Assembly: GCA_038231615.1 (NCBI GenBank)
Contig: JBBRLA010000107.1
Span: 1 to 16,888 of the forward strand
Source: JBBRLA01 sp038231615
GTDB lineage: Bacteria > Myxococcota_A > Polyangia > Palsa-1104 > JAEUJZ01
Reading direction: 5' to 3'
Length of the DNA: 16,888 nt
The notes below the pieces were generated by a model, which searched no databases, had not been told where the DNA came from, and saw nothing but the letters and a program-made list of their open reading frames with translations. The position numbers and the translations under genes are program-made. Below, one piece after another: positions 7,475 to 13,638 of the stretch. Numbering within the stretch: the stretch's first letter is position 1; every line of letters starts with the position of its first letter.

Positions 7475-8122
7475 ATGCGATCGCCACCGCTTTCTTCCGC
7501 ACAAACAAGCTCACCGGCACTCCCATCGCCTCCGCCGGCCTCGCGGTTGCGCGACCACCTGGCGCAAGCCGCGGAGCGCCTGGTGCCGATCATTCGCACT
7601 CGCCTGCTAAGCGCCGGGCTGGCCAAAGACGCGGAACTGACCGAACAGGCCCGCGATGTCTTCCAGGAGACCGTCCTGGAGGCGCTGCGCTCGGAGGCTG
7701 TCTACGACCCGGCCCGTGGCGATCTGGACCTCTGGGTATTTGCCATCGCCATGAACGTGGTGCGCCGCCGCGTCGAGCGATTCGGAGTGGCGCGACGCCG
7801 CATGGCCCCAGAACCGGGGATTGACCCCGAGGCTGTCGAGGCGCTTCACGAGCGGTTGATCTCGATCCGCGGGCCCAATGAAACGAGCCGCGAAAGGATC
7901 AGCGAAACCAGCAGCCCGGAGCAAGTGCTATCTCACCGGCAAGAAGTGAATGAGATCCTGTCTCACCTGTCCGAACGGCATCAAGAGGTACTTCGTCTGT
8001 ATTACCTGGAGCACGACCAGGACAACGAAGCAGTGGCCGACGCCATGAAGATCTCGCCGGGGAATGCGCGCGTGCTGCGCCACCGTGCCCTTGAGGCGAC
8101 CGGCAAGAGGAGTTCGCGATGA
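7475..8122 (+). CDS. Sigma-70 family RNA polymerase sigma factor (ECF-like)
   Basis: A 215-aa sigma factor with regions 2 and 4 only. Region 2 spans about residues 58-103 (ARDVFQETVLEALRSE, then DPARGDLDLWVFAIAMNVVR), matching the core-binding and -10-recognition helices. Region 4 spans about 158-208 (LSERHQEVLRLYYLEHDQDN, then EAVADAMKISPGNARVLRHR), a helix-turn-helix for the -35 element. A 25-residue Ser/Pro-rich N-terminus and a ~40-residue linker separate the domains. ATG 7475 follows cagga with a seven-base gap. The stop overlaps the next start as ATGA. As the first gene of an operon with an ImmA/IrrE peptidase and DNA-end-processing enzymes, it probably directs transcription of these genes, perhaps including its own promoter. 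There is no adjacent membrane anti-sigma factor of the usual kind. Confidence 0.88.
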   Translation: MRSPPLSSAQTSSPALPSPPPASRLRDHLAQAAERLVPIIRTRLLSAGLAKDAELTEQARDVFQETVLEALRSEAVYDPARGDLDLWVFAIAMNVVRRRVERFGVARRRMAPEPGIDPEAVEALHERLISIRGPNETSRERISETSSPEQVLSHRQEVNEILSHLSERHQEVLRLYYLEHDQDNEAVADAMKISPGNARVLRHRALEATGKRSSR

Positions 8123-8715
8123 GCAAGAGGGAAGAGCAACGTCGCGACAAGACCCTTCTCCGCTACTACCTGGCGGCCGGCACGGGCGACATGGACACTG
8201 TGTGCGGCATTCTTTTGGAAGCCGACCCGATCCTGCGGCGGCAGATCTTCGAAATGGAGGAGGTCCTGGCGGAAGGGCAGCGGAGCGAAGCCATGCTGGC
8301 CTGGGACCGGGCGCTGGTGAGGGACCTGCTTCATCATCACCTGTCCACCGAGCCGGATGCGCCCCCGCCGCCGCTTTCGCTGGGCCAGGTCATCTCGCGG
8401 ATGCAGGCCGATGCCCAGGTGGCCGACGCCGACAGGGACGCGGTACAGTCACTTTTGTCGAACCCGTCCCCGCTCCCCGCCAGGCTCAGTGGGCGGGCAG
8501 TGCGAGACTTTTTCGTTCAGCAAGGCGCCCGCACCAGCGAACGCTTCCAGCGCCTCTTTCGTGATACCGCGATCGTCTTGGGGCTGGCCGCCAGCCAGGA
8601 GCAGGCCGCCTATGCCCGTCGTCAGGCACAGCAGGCCCCGCGGGACGACGCGAAAGACCAGGGCGACCCGCACAAGGACGGACCCCACGACCGGAAAGGC
8701 AAGGATCTTCCATGA
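8119..8715 (+). CDS. Unknown 198-aa protein between sigma factor and ImmA/IrrE peptidase (candidate anti-sigma/regulator)
   Basis: I do not recognise a named family. The protein is soluble, without signal peptide, membrane helix or cysteine cluster. Residues 1-75 are helical (DKTLLRYYLAAGTGD, LRRQIFEMEEVL, LVRDLLHHHL). A proline run PPPPLSLGQVISRMQAD follows at 82-98, then a central segment PLPARLSGRAVRDFFVQQGA (118-137) and SERFQRLFRDTAIVLGLA (140-157). The last 30 residues are charged and probably disordered (DDAKDQGDPHKDGPHDRKGK). It is coupled to the sigma gene and to the peptidase gene by ATGA overlaps on both sides, and gaggag precedes its ATG. Its position makes it a reasonable candidate for a sigma antagonist or peptidase substrate, but the sequence itself does not show either role. 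Confidence 0.8.
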   Translation: MSKREEQRRDKTLLRYYLAAGTGDMDTVCGILLEADPILRRQIFEMEEVLAEGQRSEAMLAWDRALVRDLLHHHLSTEPDAPPPPLSLGQVISRMQADAQVADADRDAVQSLLSNPSPLPARLSGRAVRDFFVQQGARTSERFQRLFRDTAIVLGLAASQEQAAYARRQAQQAPRDDAKDQGDPHKDGPHDRKGKDLP

Positions 8716-9467
8716 GCCAGCTTTCCGCCGCGGATCGGGCCGCCATCGACGACGCCATCGCCCTGGCCTACCGGGAAGCCGAGTTGCCGGATCCGGCACA
8801 GGACGGACGCGCCACAGTGACTCCGCTGGACACGCTTCTTCGCGCCTTCCCGCTGTGCTCCGCCGAGGTCTCCGGTCTGTCGTGCCGCAGCGCGGCGCTG
8901 CATCTGCGGCGCCTGGCCCCCGCCTCGGCCGGATCGTCTCCGGTTCCACTCGACGACAACGAGCCCCTGGCGGGCTTCCTCTTCGGCGCGCGGGTGCAGG
9001 GCGAGGCCTGGGGCCTGGTGCTGGTCGAGCGGGGCCACATCATCGAGCGCCGCCGCTTCTCCGCGGCTCACGAACTGGGCCACTTCCTGCTCCACTTTCG
9101 CCCCCAGGTGGCACGCATGTCCGAAGATCAGCACCCGACCTTCGTGGAAGGGATGGAGTATCGCGCGTCTGGGGGACCTGGCGACGAGCCGGTCGGGGGC
9201 GCGCTGCCCGAGGCGCGGCTGTTGATCACCGATGCCGCGCCGGACGGGGGGGACGTCCGCGAAAAGCTGGAGCGGGAGGCCAACGCCTTTGCCGCGGCCC
9301 TACTGATGCCCGCCGCCCTGTGCCGGCGCCTGGTCGAGCGCCATGGCGGAAGTCTGGCTTCGGCCAAGCGACTGGCCAGTGAGCTTCTGGTCAGCCCGGC
9401 GGCGATGCGCATCCGGCTTCTCGACCTAAACCTCTTGGCCGTGCCCGCGCCGGAGCTTTTGCAATGA
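8712..9467 (+). CDS. ImmA/IrrE family metallo-endopeptidase
   Basis: A 251-aa zinc peptidase of the ImmA/IrrE family (PF06114). The active-site helix RRFSAAHELGHFLLHF (114-129) carries HExxH (H120, E121, H124). The third ligand region EREANAFAAALLMPA (187-201) is a near-consensus match, with E189 as the probable ligand. After it, LASELLVSPAAMRIRLLDL (221-239) is the usual C-terminal helical segment. Characterised relatives cleave transcriptional repressors: ImmA cleaves ImmR in ICEBs1, and IrrE/PprI cleaves DdrO after DNA damage in Deinococcus. No HTH repressor is encoded next to it here; its co-translated neighbours are the sigma factor's 198-aa partner and a NurA-like nuclease, which suggests a different substrate. 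AAGGA precedes the ATG, and both ends overlap neighbouring genes by four bases. Confidence 0.92.
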   Translation: MSQLSAADRAAIDDAIALAYREAELPDPAQDGRATVTPLDTLLRAFPLCSAEVSGLSCRSAALHLRRLAPASAGSSPVPLDDNEPLAGFLFGARVQGEAWGLVLVERGHIIERRRFSAAHELGHFLLHFRPQVARMSEDQHPTFVEGMEYRASGGPGDEPVGGALPEARLLITDAAPDGGDVREKLEREANAFAAALLMPAALCRRLVERHGGSLASAKRLASELLVSPAAMRIRLLDLNLLAVPAPELLQ

Positions 9468-10516
9468 GCCTGCGCTTCTTCTCGGATCATGGCGCGTTGC
9501 GCGCCGAAAAAGGACCGCCGATCCCGGATCTCTTCTTTTCCGTCCCCAGCGAGGACGACGAGGGCGAGGAACTGCGCATCGATCTGAGTATCGAAAGGGC
9601 GCCCGCCGACTGGCAACCCGTAAGTCCCGACCCCGGGTCCGGCTTCACCCCGGCTGCCTGGCCCCACCGGCCGCGCCGCTTCGTCGATGGCAAGGACGTG
9701 GGCGAGGTGGTGGCCTGGCTGCGCGCCGGGGGGGGCTATCTGGTCCCGGTGCGCCTGTCGCAGCTGGGCGCCGTGGTCCTGCACGAGGTGGACGGCGAAC
9801 TGCGCCGCGAGCGCGAGTCGGTGGCACGGGCAGTGACCCTTTTGGGGGACGTCTTCCCGTGGCCCGAGATCGAAGGCCTGGCGATCGCCTTGCAAGAGCA
9901 CGGCCTGCATCTTTTGCTGGCGCGGCTGCCAGAGGTAAAGGACGAGGCCGAACTCTTCGACGTGGAACGCATGCGAGCCGCGGTGCAGCGTCGCTCCGGC
10001 AACGAGATGGCGGCGCTGGAGGAGCACCTGGCGGCACTAAAGCCCGAGGTCCCCACGCTGGTGGATGGGCGGCTGGAGCCTCGATCCGGGGGCCGCGGGC
10101 CGCGCACGCCGGCCATCGGGGTCATAAAGACCCAGCGGCAGCGCTACCTGCACTCCCAGGGATTGCGGACGCTGCATGAACTTTTGCCCGGGCAGCGCAC
10201 GCCGCTTTTCGCCCTGCAGATCGAGGAACGCCTGGCGGTGATGTCATTCTATCTGCGGCTGTGGGGCAGGAGCCCCGGCTACGGGGTGGTCCGCGTGGAA
10301 GTGCCCCGTGGCTATTATGAGCGGATGGCGGCGCTGGATGCGGCCTATGCCGATCGCCTGGCGGTCACGCTGCACGCCCACCGCACCCGCCGCGGCGACT
10401 ACGGTCGCGCCCCGGTGACGCTGGACCCGGTGCTGCGTGCGGAGGAGAGCCTGGGCGCTCTGCTCTCGCCGATGCAGCAGATCCAGAGCCAGTTCTATCG
10501 CTTGACCAGGATGTAG
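9464..10516 (+). CDS. nurA: NurA-like DNA end-processing nuclease
   Basis: A 350-aa protein matching the NurA nuclease pattern (PF09376), the RNase H-like nuclease that works with the HerA translocase to resect DNA double-strand ends. Visible elements are an early acidic strand FVDGKD (73-78, D75), a long helix around 165-192, a second acidic motif LVDGRL (199-204, D201), the strand AIGVIKTQRQRYL (217-229) with the GV-K pattern, YLRLWGRSPGYGVVRVEVP (263-281), and a C-terminal DPVLRAEESLGALL segment. I do not see an obvious counterpart of the archaeal C-terminal active-site histidine, so catalytic competence should be checked by structure. The call rests on these motifs plus position next to HerA, SbcD and SbcC. 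It overlaps the ImmA/IrrE stop by ATGA, coupling nuclease synthesis to the protease gene. Confidence 0.75.
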   Translation: MSLRFFSDHGALRAEKGPPIPDLFFSVPSEDDEGEELRIDLSIERAPADWQPVSPDPGSGFTPAAWPHRPRRFVDGKDVGEVVAWLRAGGGYLVPVRLSQLGAVVLHEVDGELRRERESVARAVTLLGDVFPWPEIEGLAIALQEHGLHLLLARLPEVKDEAELFDVERMRAAVQRRSGNEMAALEEHLAALKPEVPTLVDGRLEPRSGGRGPRTPAIGVIKTQRQRYLHSQGLRTLHELLPGQRTPLFALQIEERLAVMSFYLRLWGRSPGYGVVRVEVPRGYYERMAALDAAYADRLAVTLHAHRTRRGDYGRAPVTLDPVLRAEESLGALLSPMQQIQSQFYRLTRM

Positions 10517-10522
10517 GCCACC

Positions 10523-10529
10523 AAGGAGG
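10523..10529 (+). promoter_or_regulatory. Strong ribosome binding site for the HerA-like gene
   Basis: AAGGAGG lies six bases before ATG 10536 in the 19-bp gap after nurA. It is one of the strongest SD sequences of the operon and fixes the HerA start, suggesting independent, efficient initiation rather than coupling. Confidence 0.85.
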
Positions 10530-10535
10530 GTCTCG

Positions 10536-12335
10536 ATGGCGGAGGAGCGCGAAAAAGACGAGGCGGAAAAGAAAGCGCCAGAGGAAGGGACGCAGGTCAT
10601 CGGCAAGGTGGCCTCTCCGCCTCAAAAAGAGGCCACCTCGGAGCAGTTCCACTTCTGGATCCCGCCGGATCAGGTGGTGGAGAAGACGCAGATCGTCCGC
10701 GTGGACAGCTCGGTGGGCGGACGATCGGTGCGCTTCTACGGCATCGTCGACGAGGTCTATCGGCAAAGCCGCAAACGGCACATGAGCGAGGAGTATGACA
10801 CCTTCGACGGCGACGTGGACTATCAGCCGCCGCTGCGCTCGGGCGGCGTCAGCTACGCGATGGCCACCATCCTGCGGGCGGATCCGCCGGTGCTGGCGCC
10901 GCCGATGGAAGAAAGCCCGGTGGTCCTGGGCGCCCGCGCCGAGGCGATGCGGGCCTTCGGCGCCGACGAGGTGGAGCATCCGCTGGTGCTGGGGATGGTC
11001 AAGAACGGCGGGGACGCGGTCGCCGGGCCGGGCATCATCGATCTGGACTACCTTTTGGGGCAGAACGGCGGCCACATGAACGTCAACGGCGTCGCCGGCC
11101 GGGGCACCAAGTCGAGCTTCCTTCTGTTCACTCTTTACATGCTGCTCGCCGAGGCACGTCGTCAGGCCGTCTTGCGTCCCTCGGACCCGGAACGCCTGCG
11201 CGTGGTCCCCATCGTGTTCAACGTGAAGGGCTACGACCTGTTCCACATCGACAGCTGGAGCAAAAAGTGGGACCCAAAAAAGCACCTGTCCACCTGGCAC
11301 GCCCTGGGGACGGACGATCCGCGGCCTTTCGCCAACGCCACCTTTTACGCCCCGCAGCAGCCGCGCTCGACGATCCCTGTGGCGACCGGCCGCGTCGGGG
11401 CGGTGGTGCCCTATAGCTACAGCCTTTCCGACGTCATCGAACGGGGCCTCTTCACCTATCTGTTCGCCGAGGAGGACGTGCAGGACGCGACCTTCGGCAC
11501 ACTGGTGCTGCACCTGGAAGACTACCTGGCCGATGAACTGCCACGGGCAGAAGGGGGACTGCGCCGCAGCCTGCGCCAGGGAGAAGGACGGCCCCGGACC
11601 TTCCAGGATCTGTCCGAGTGGGTCAAGCAGCAGACGGAACTGAAAGAGAAGGATGGCGAGCGCCGCCTGTCGGGCCACGCCCCAGGAACGTGGGCCAAGC
11701 TGCGGCGCCGCGTGCTGCGCATGGTGCTGGAGGGGGGCGGCGTGCTGCGCGCCACCGACCTTCGCGGCCGTCCGCTGGACCTGGCCGCCCGCGACACCCG
11801 GGAGCCGCAGGTGGTGGACCTGAACGGCCTGGCCGGCATGCCGGCGTTGCAGCGATTTGTCATCGCCGCAACGCTGCGGCAGCTCATCGACGAGCGCACC
11901 GGCAGCCGCGCGGTGGACGGCTTGCGCTATCTCATCTGCATCGACGAACTGAACCGCTTCGCTCCCCACGGTGCCCGCGATCCCATCACCCAGCTCTTCG
12001 AACTGGTGGCGGCGGAGATGAGGTCTCAGGGGATCATCATCCTGGGGGCCCAGCAGCAGGCTTCCCTGGTGTCGACGAAAGTCATCGAGAATGCCGGCAT
12101 CAAGATCCTCGGGCGCACGGGGAGCCTGGAACTGGCCCACCCGGTGTGGCGGGCACTCTCGTCGAGTTCCAGGAGCAAGGCGGCGGGGCTGCCGGTGGAG
12201 GAGAAGCTGATCCTGCAGGACAGCTTCCGCGCGCCGATGCATGTGCGGGTCCCCTTTCCGCCGTGGGCCATGCGCCGGGAGGATGCGCGCCGCGATCCGG
12301 AGCCCGGCGAGGCGGACGAACTGCCAACGTACTGA
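10536..12335 (+). CDS. herA: HerA-like DNA translocase/helicase ATPase
   Basis: A 599-aa P-loop ATPase of the HerA/FtsK superfamily, expected to form a hexameric ring that pumps DNA into or past NurA. Residues 1-60 are charged and poorly ordered; a probable N-terminal beta-barrel (HAS-like) domain follows. The P-loop region is HMNVNGVAGRGTKSSFLLF (180-198), a variant with TKSS where GKT/GKS is expected. Walker B is LRYLICIDELNRFAP (463-477, D470/E471), and the sensor-like strand IIILGAQQQASLVSTKVIEN (500-519) leads to GIKILGRTGSLELAHPVW. This order is typical of HerA. The region from about 290 to 420 is an insertion before Walker B. The gene is preceded by a NurA-like nuclease gene and followed by SbcD and SbcC genes, the same four functions grouped in archaeal end-resection loci. 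Confidence 0.87.
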   Translation: MAEEREKDEAEKKAPEEGTQVIGKVASPPQKEATSEQFHFWIPPDQVVEKTQIVRVDSSVGGRSVRFYGIVDEVYRQSRKRHMSEEYDTFDGDVDYQPPLRSGGVSYAMATILRADPPVLAPPMEESPVVLGARAEAMRAFGADEVEHPLVLGMVKNGGDAVAGPGIIDLDYLLGQNGGHMNVNGVAGRGTKSSFLLFTLYMLLAEARRQAVLRPSDPERLRVVPIVFNVKGYDLFHIDSWSKKWDPKKHLSTWHALGTDDPRPFANATFYAPQQPRSTIPVATGRVGAVVPYSYSLSDVIERGLFTYLFAEEDVQDATFGTLVLHLEDYLADELPRAEGGLRRSLRQGEGRPRTFQDLSEWVKQQTELKEKDGERRLSGHAPGTWAKLRRRVLRMVLEGGGVLRATDLRGRPLDLAARDTREPQVVDLNGLAGMPALQRFVIAATLRQLIDERTGSRAVDGLRYLICIDELNRFAPHGARDPITQLFELVAAEMRSQGIIILGAQQQASLVSTKVIENAGIKILGRTGSLELAHPVWRALSSSSRSKAAGLPVEEKLILQDSFRAPMHVRVPFPPWAMRREDARRDPEPGEADELPTY

Positions 12336-12420
12336 CAGGTCCTTTTCGGCGTTTTGGGCAAGGGGTCAATAAAACCCGCGGACCCGGGGGACCGGTGTGT
12401 CGTGGAATAGGAGCATGAAC
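12336..12420 (+). promoter_or_regulatory. herA-sbcD spacer with the SD that decides the sbcD start
   Basis: This 85-bp gap is the longest inside the operon. AGGAG at 12409-12413 is seven bases from ATG 12421 but only one base from ATG 12415, favouring 12421. A possible weak stem gggtc/gaccc surrounds an A-rich stretch near 12364-12386. No clear terminator or promoter is seen, so read-through from herA is likely, although a secondary promoter cannot be excluded. Confidence 0.5.
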
Positions 12421-13638
12421 ATGCGCATCTTGCATACTTCGGATTGGCATTTGAACGACAAGCTGGGCCGGCATGAGCGCCAGCCCGACCTGCGGGCGCG
12501 GATGGAGGAGATCGCCGCCCTGCTGAAGGCAGAGGCGGTGGACGTCATGCTCATCGCCGGAGACTTCTTCAGCGACCGGCACGCGCGCCTGCCGGAACTG
12601 CGGGCCGCGCTGCGCGATTTTCAGGAGGCCTTCCGCCCCTTCCTGCACGCGGGCGGCACTGCCGTCGCCATCTCCGGCAACCACGACAGCGAGGACCTGT
12701 TCGAACTCTTGCGCACCACCCAGGACCTGACCGCCAGCGTGCCCAAAGGCGATGGAGCGGTGCCGCCGGGGCGGCTTTATCTGGTCGCTCAGCCAATGGT
12801 CCTGCTCATGGCGGGGCGGGATGGACAGAAGGTGCAGGTGGCGCTTTTGCCCTATCCGACGCCGTCCGTCCACTTCAAGCGCGACGAGGTCTTCCACAGC
12901 GCGGAGGAGCGCAACCAGCTTCTGCGCAGCAGGGCGGTGATCTCGTTGCAGCAACAGGTCACAAAATGTAGCAGCCGGCCGCTGCCCAGCGTGCTGGTCG
13001 CCCATCTGCATGTGCGCAACAGCGAGTTGTCGCACAGCCTGTATCGGCTGGAAGAGCGCGACGACGTGGTGCTGGACTCGGGGCTGATCTCGCCGGCCTT
13101 CGCCTATACCGCGCTGGGACACATCCACCGGGCGCAGGAGATCGACCGATCGGCGTACATCCGCTACTCCGGCAGCATCGAGCGCATGGACGTAGCCGAG
13201 CGGGATGATGCCAAGGGGGTGGTGGTGGTGGAGATCGGCGCGCAGGGCGCCGGCCCCCCGCGGGTCCTGCCGCTGGACGCCACGGCGATCTTCGATGAAG
13301 AGATCCATGGACCGGAGGATCTGCCCCGGTTGGAGGAGACCTACACCGCGGCGCAACGGGAGCGGGGCTACCTGCGCTACCGCCTGCGCTGCCGCGCACA
13401 GGACGAACAATCTCTGGATCGAGCCGTGCGGCGCCTCTTCCCCCGGTGGTACAGCGCCGCGGTCGAGATCATCGATGGCGGGCCCATCGCGGCGGCCAGG
13501 GTGTCCAGCGCGCAGATGCGCGACATCCGCGGCACCACCCGGGCCTTCGTCGAAGAATCCCTGCGCGACCATCCCGATCGGGAAGCAGCGCTTGGGCGGC
13601 TCGAATCTCTTTTGCTGGTCCCGGAGGTGCGCTCATGA
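12421..13638 (+). CDS. sbcD: SbcD/Mre11-like DNA repair exonuclease (metallophosphoesterase)
   Basis: A 405-aa calcineurin-like phosphoesterase of the SbcD/Mre11 family, the Mn-dependent nuclease partner of SbcC/Rad50. All metal-binding motifs are intact: MRILHTSDWHL at the N-terminus (D8, H10), LIAGDFFSD (D48), ISGNHDSED (N87, H88), VAHLHV (H195) and GHIHRAQE (H234, H236). The capping-domain entry YSGSIERMD (249-257) is also typical. The C-terminal ~130 residues form the Rad50-contacting region. The start ATG 12421 is chosen from SD spacing and because it places the DWH motif at the usual residue 8; GTG 12397 and ATG 12415 are upstream alternatives. The stop overlaps the sbcC start as ATGA, as expected for obligate complex partners. 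Confidence 0.93.
   Translation: MRILHTSDWHLNDKLGRHERQPDLRARMEEIAALLKAEAVDVMLIAGDFFSDRHARLPELRAALRDFQEAFRPFLHAGGTAVAISGNHDSEDLFELLRTTQDLTASVPKGDGAVPPGRLYLVAQPMVLLMAGRDGQKVQVALLPYPTPSVHFKRDEVFHSAEERNQLLRSRAVISLQQQVTKCSSRPLPSVLVAHLHVRNSELSHSLYRLEERDDVVLDSGLISPAFAYTALGHIHRAQEIDRSAYIRYSGSIERMDVAERDDAKGVVVVEIGAQGAGPPRVLPLDATAIFDEEIHGPEDLPRLEETYTAAQRERGYLRYRLRCRAQDEQSLDRAVRRLFPRWYSAAVEIIDGGPIAAARVSSAQMRDIRGTTRAFVEESLRDHPDREAALGRLESLLLVPEVRS

Noticed and set aside
13446..13634. Upstream extension of sbcC inside sbcD
   Set aside because: The added residues are a shadow of the sbcD C-terminus; ATG 13635 has a good SD and gives the canonical Rad50 N-terminus.
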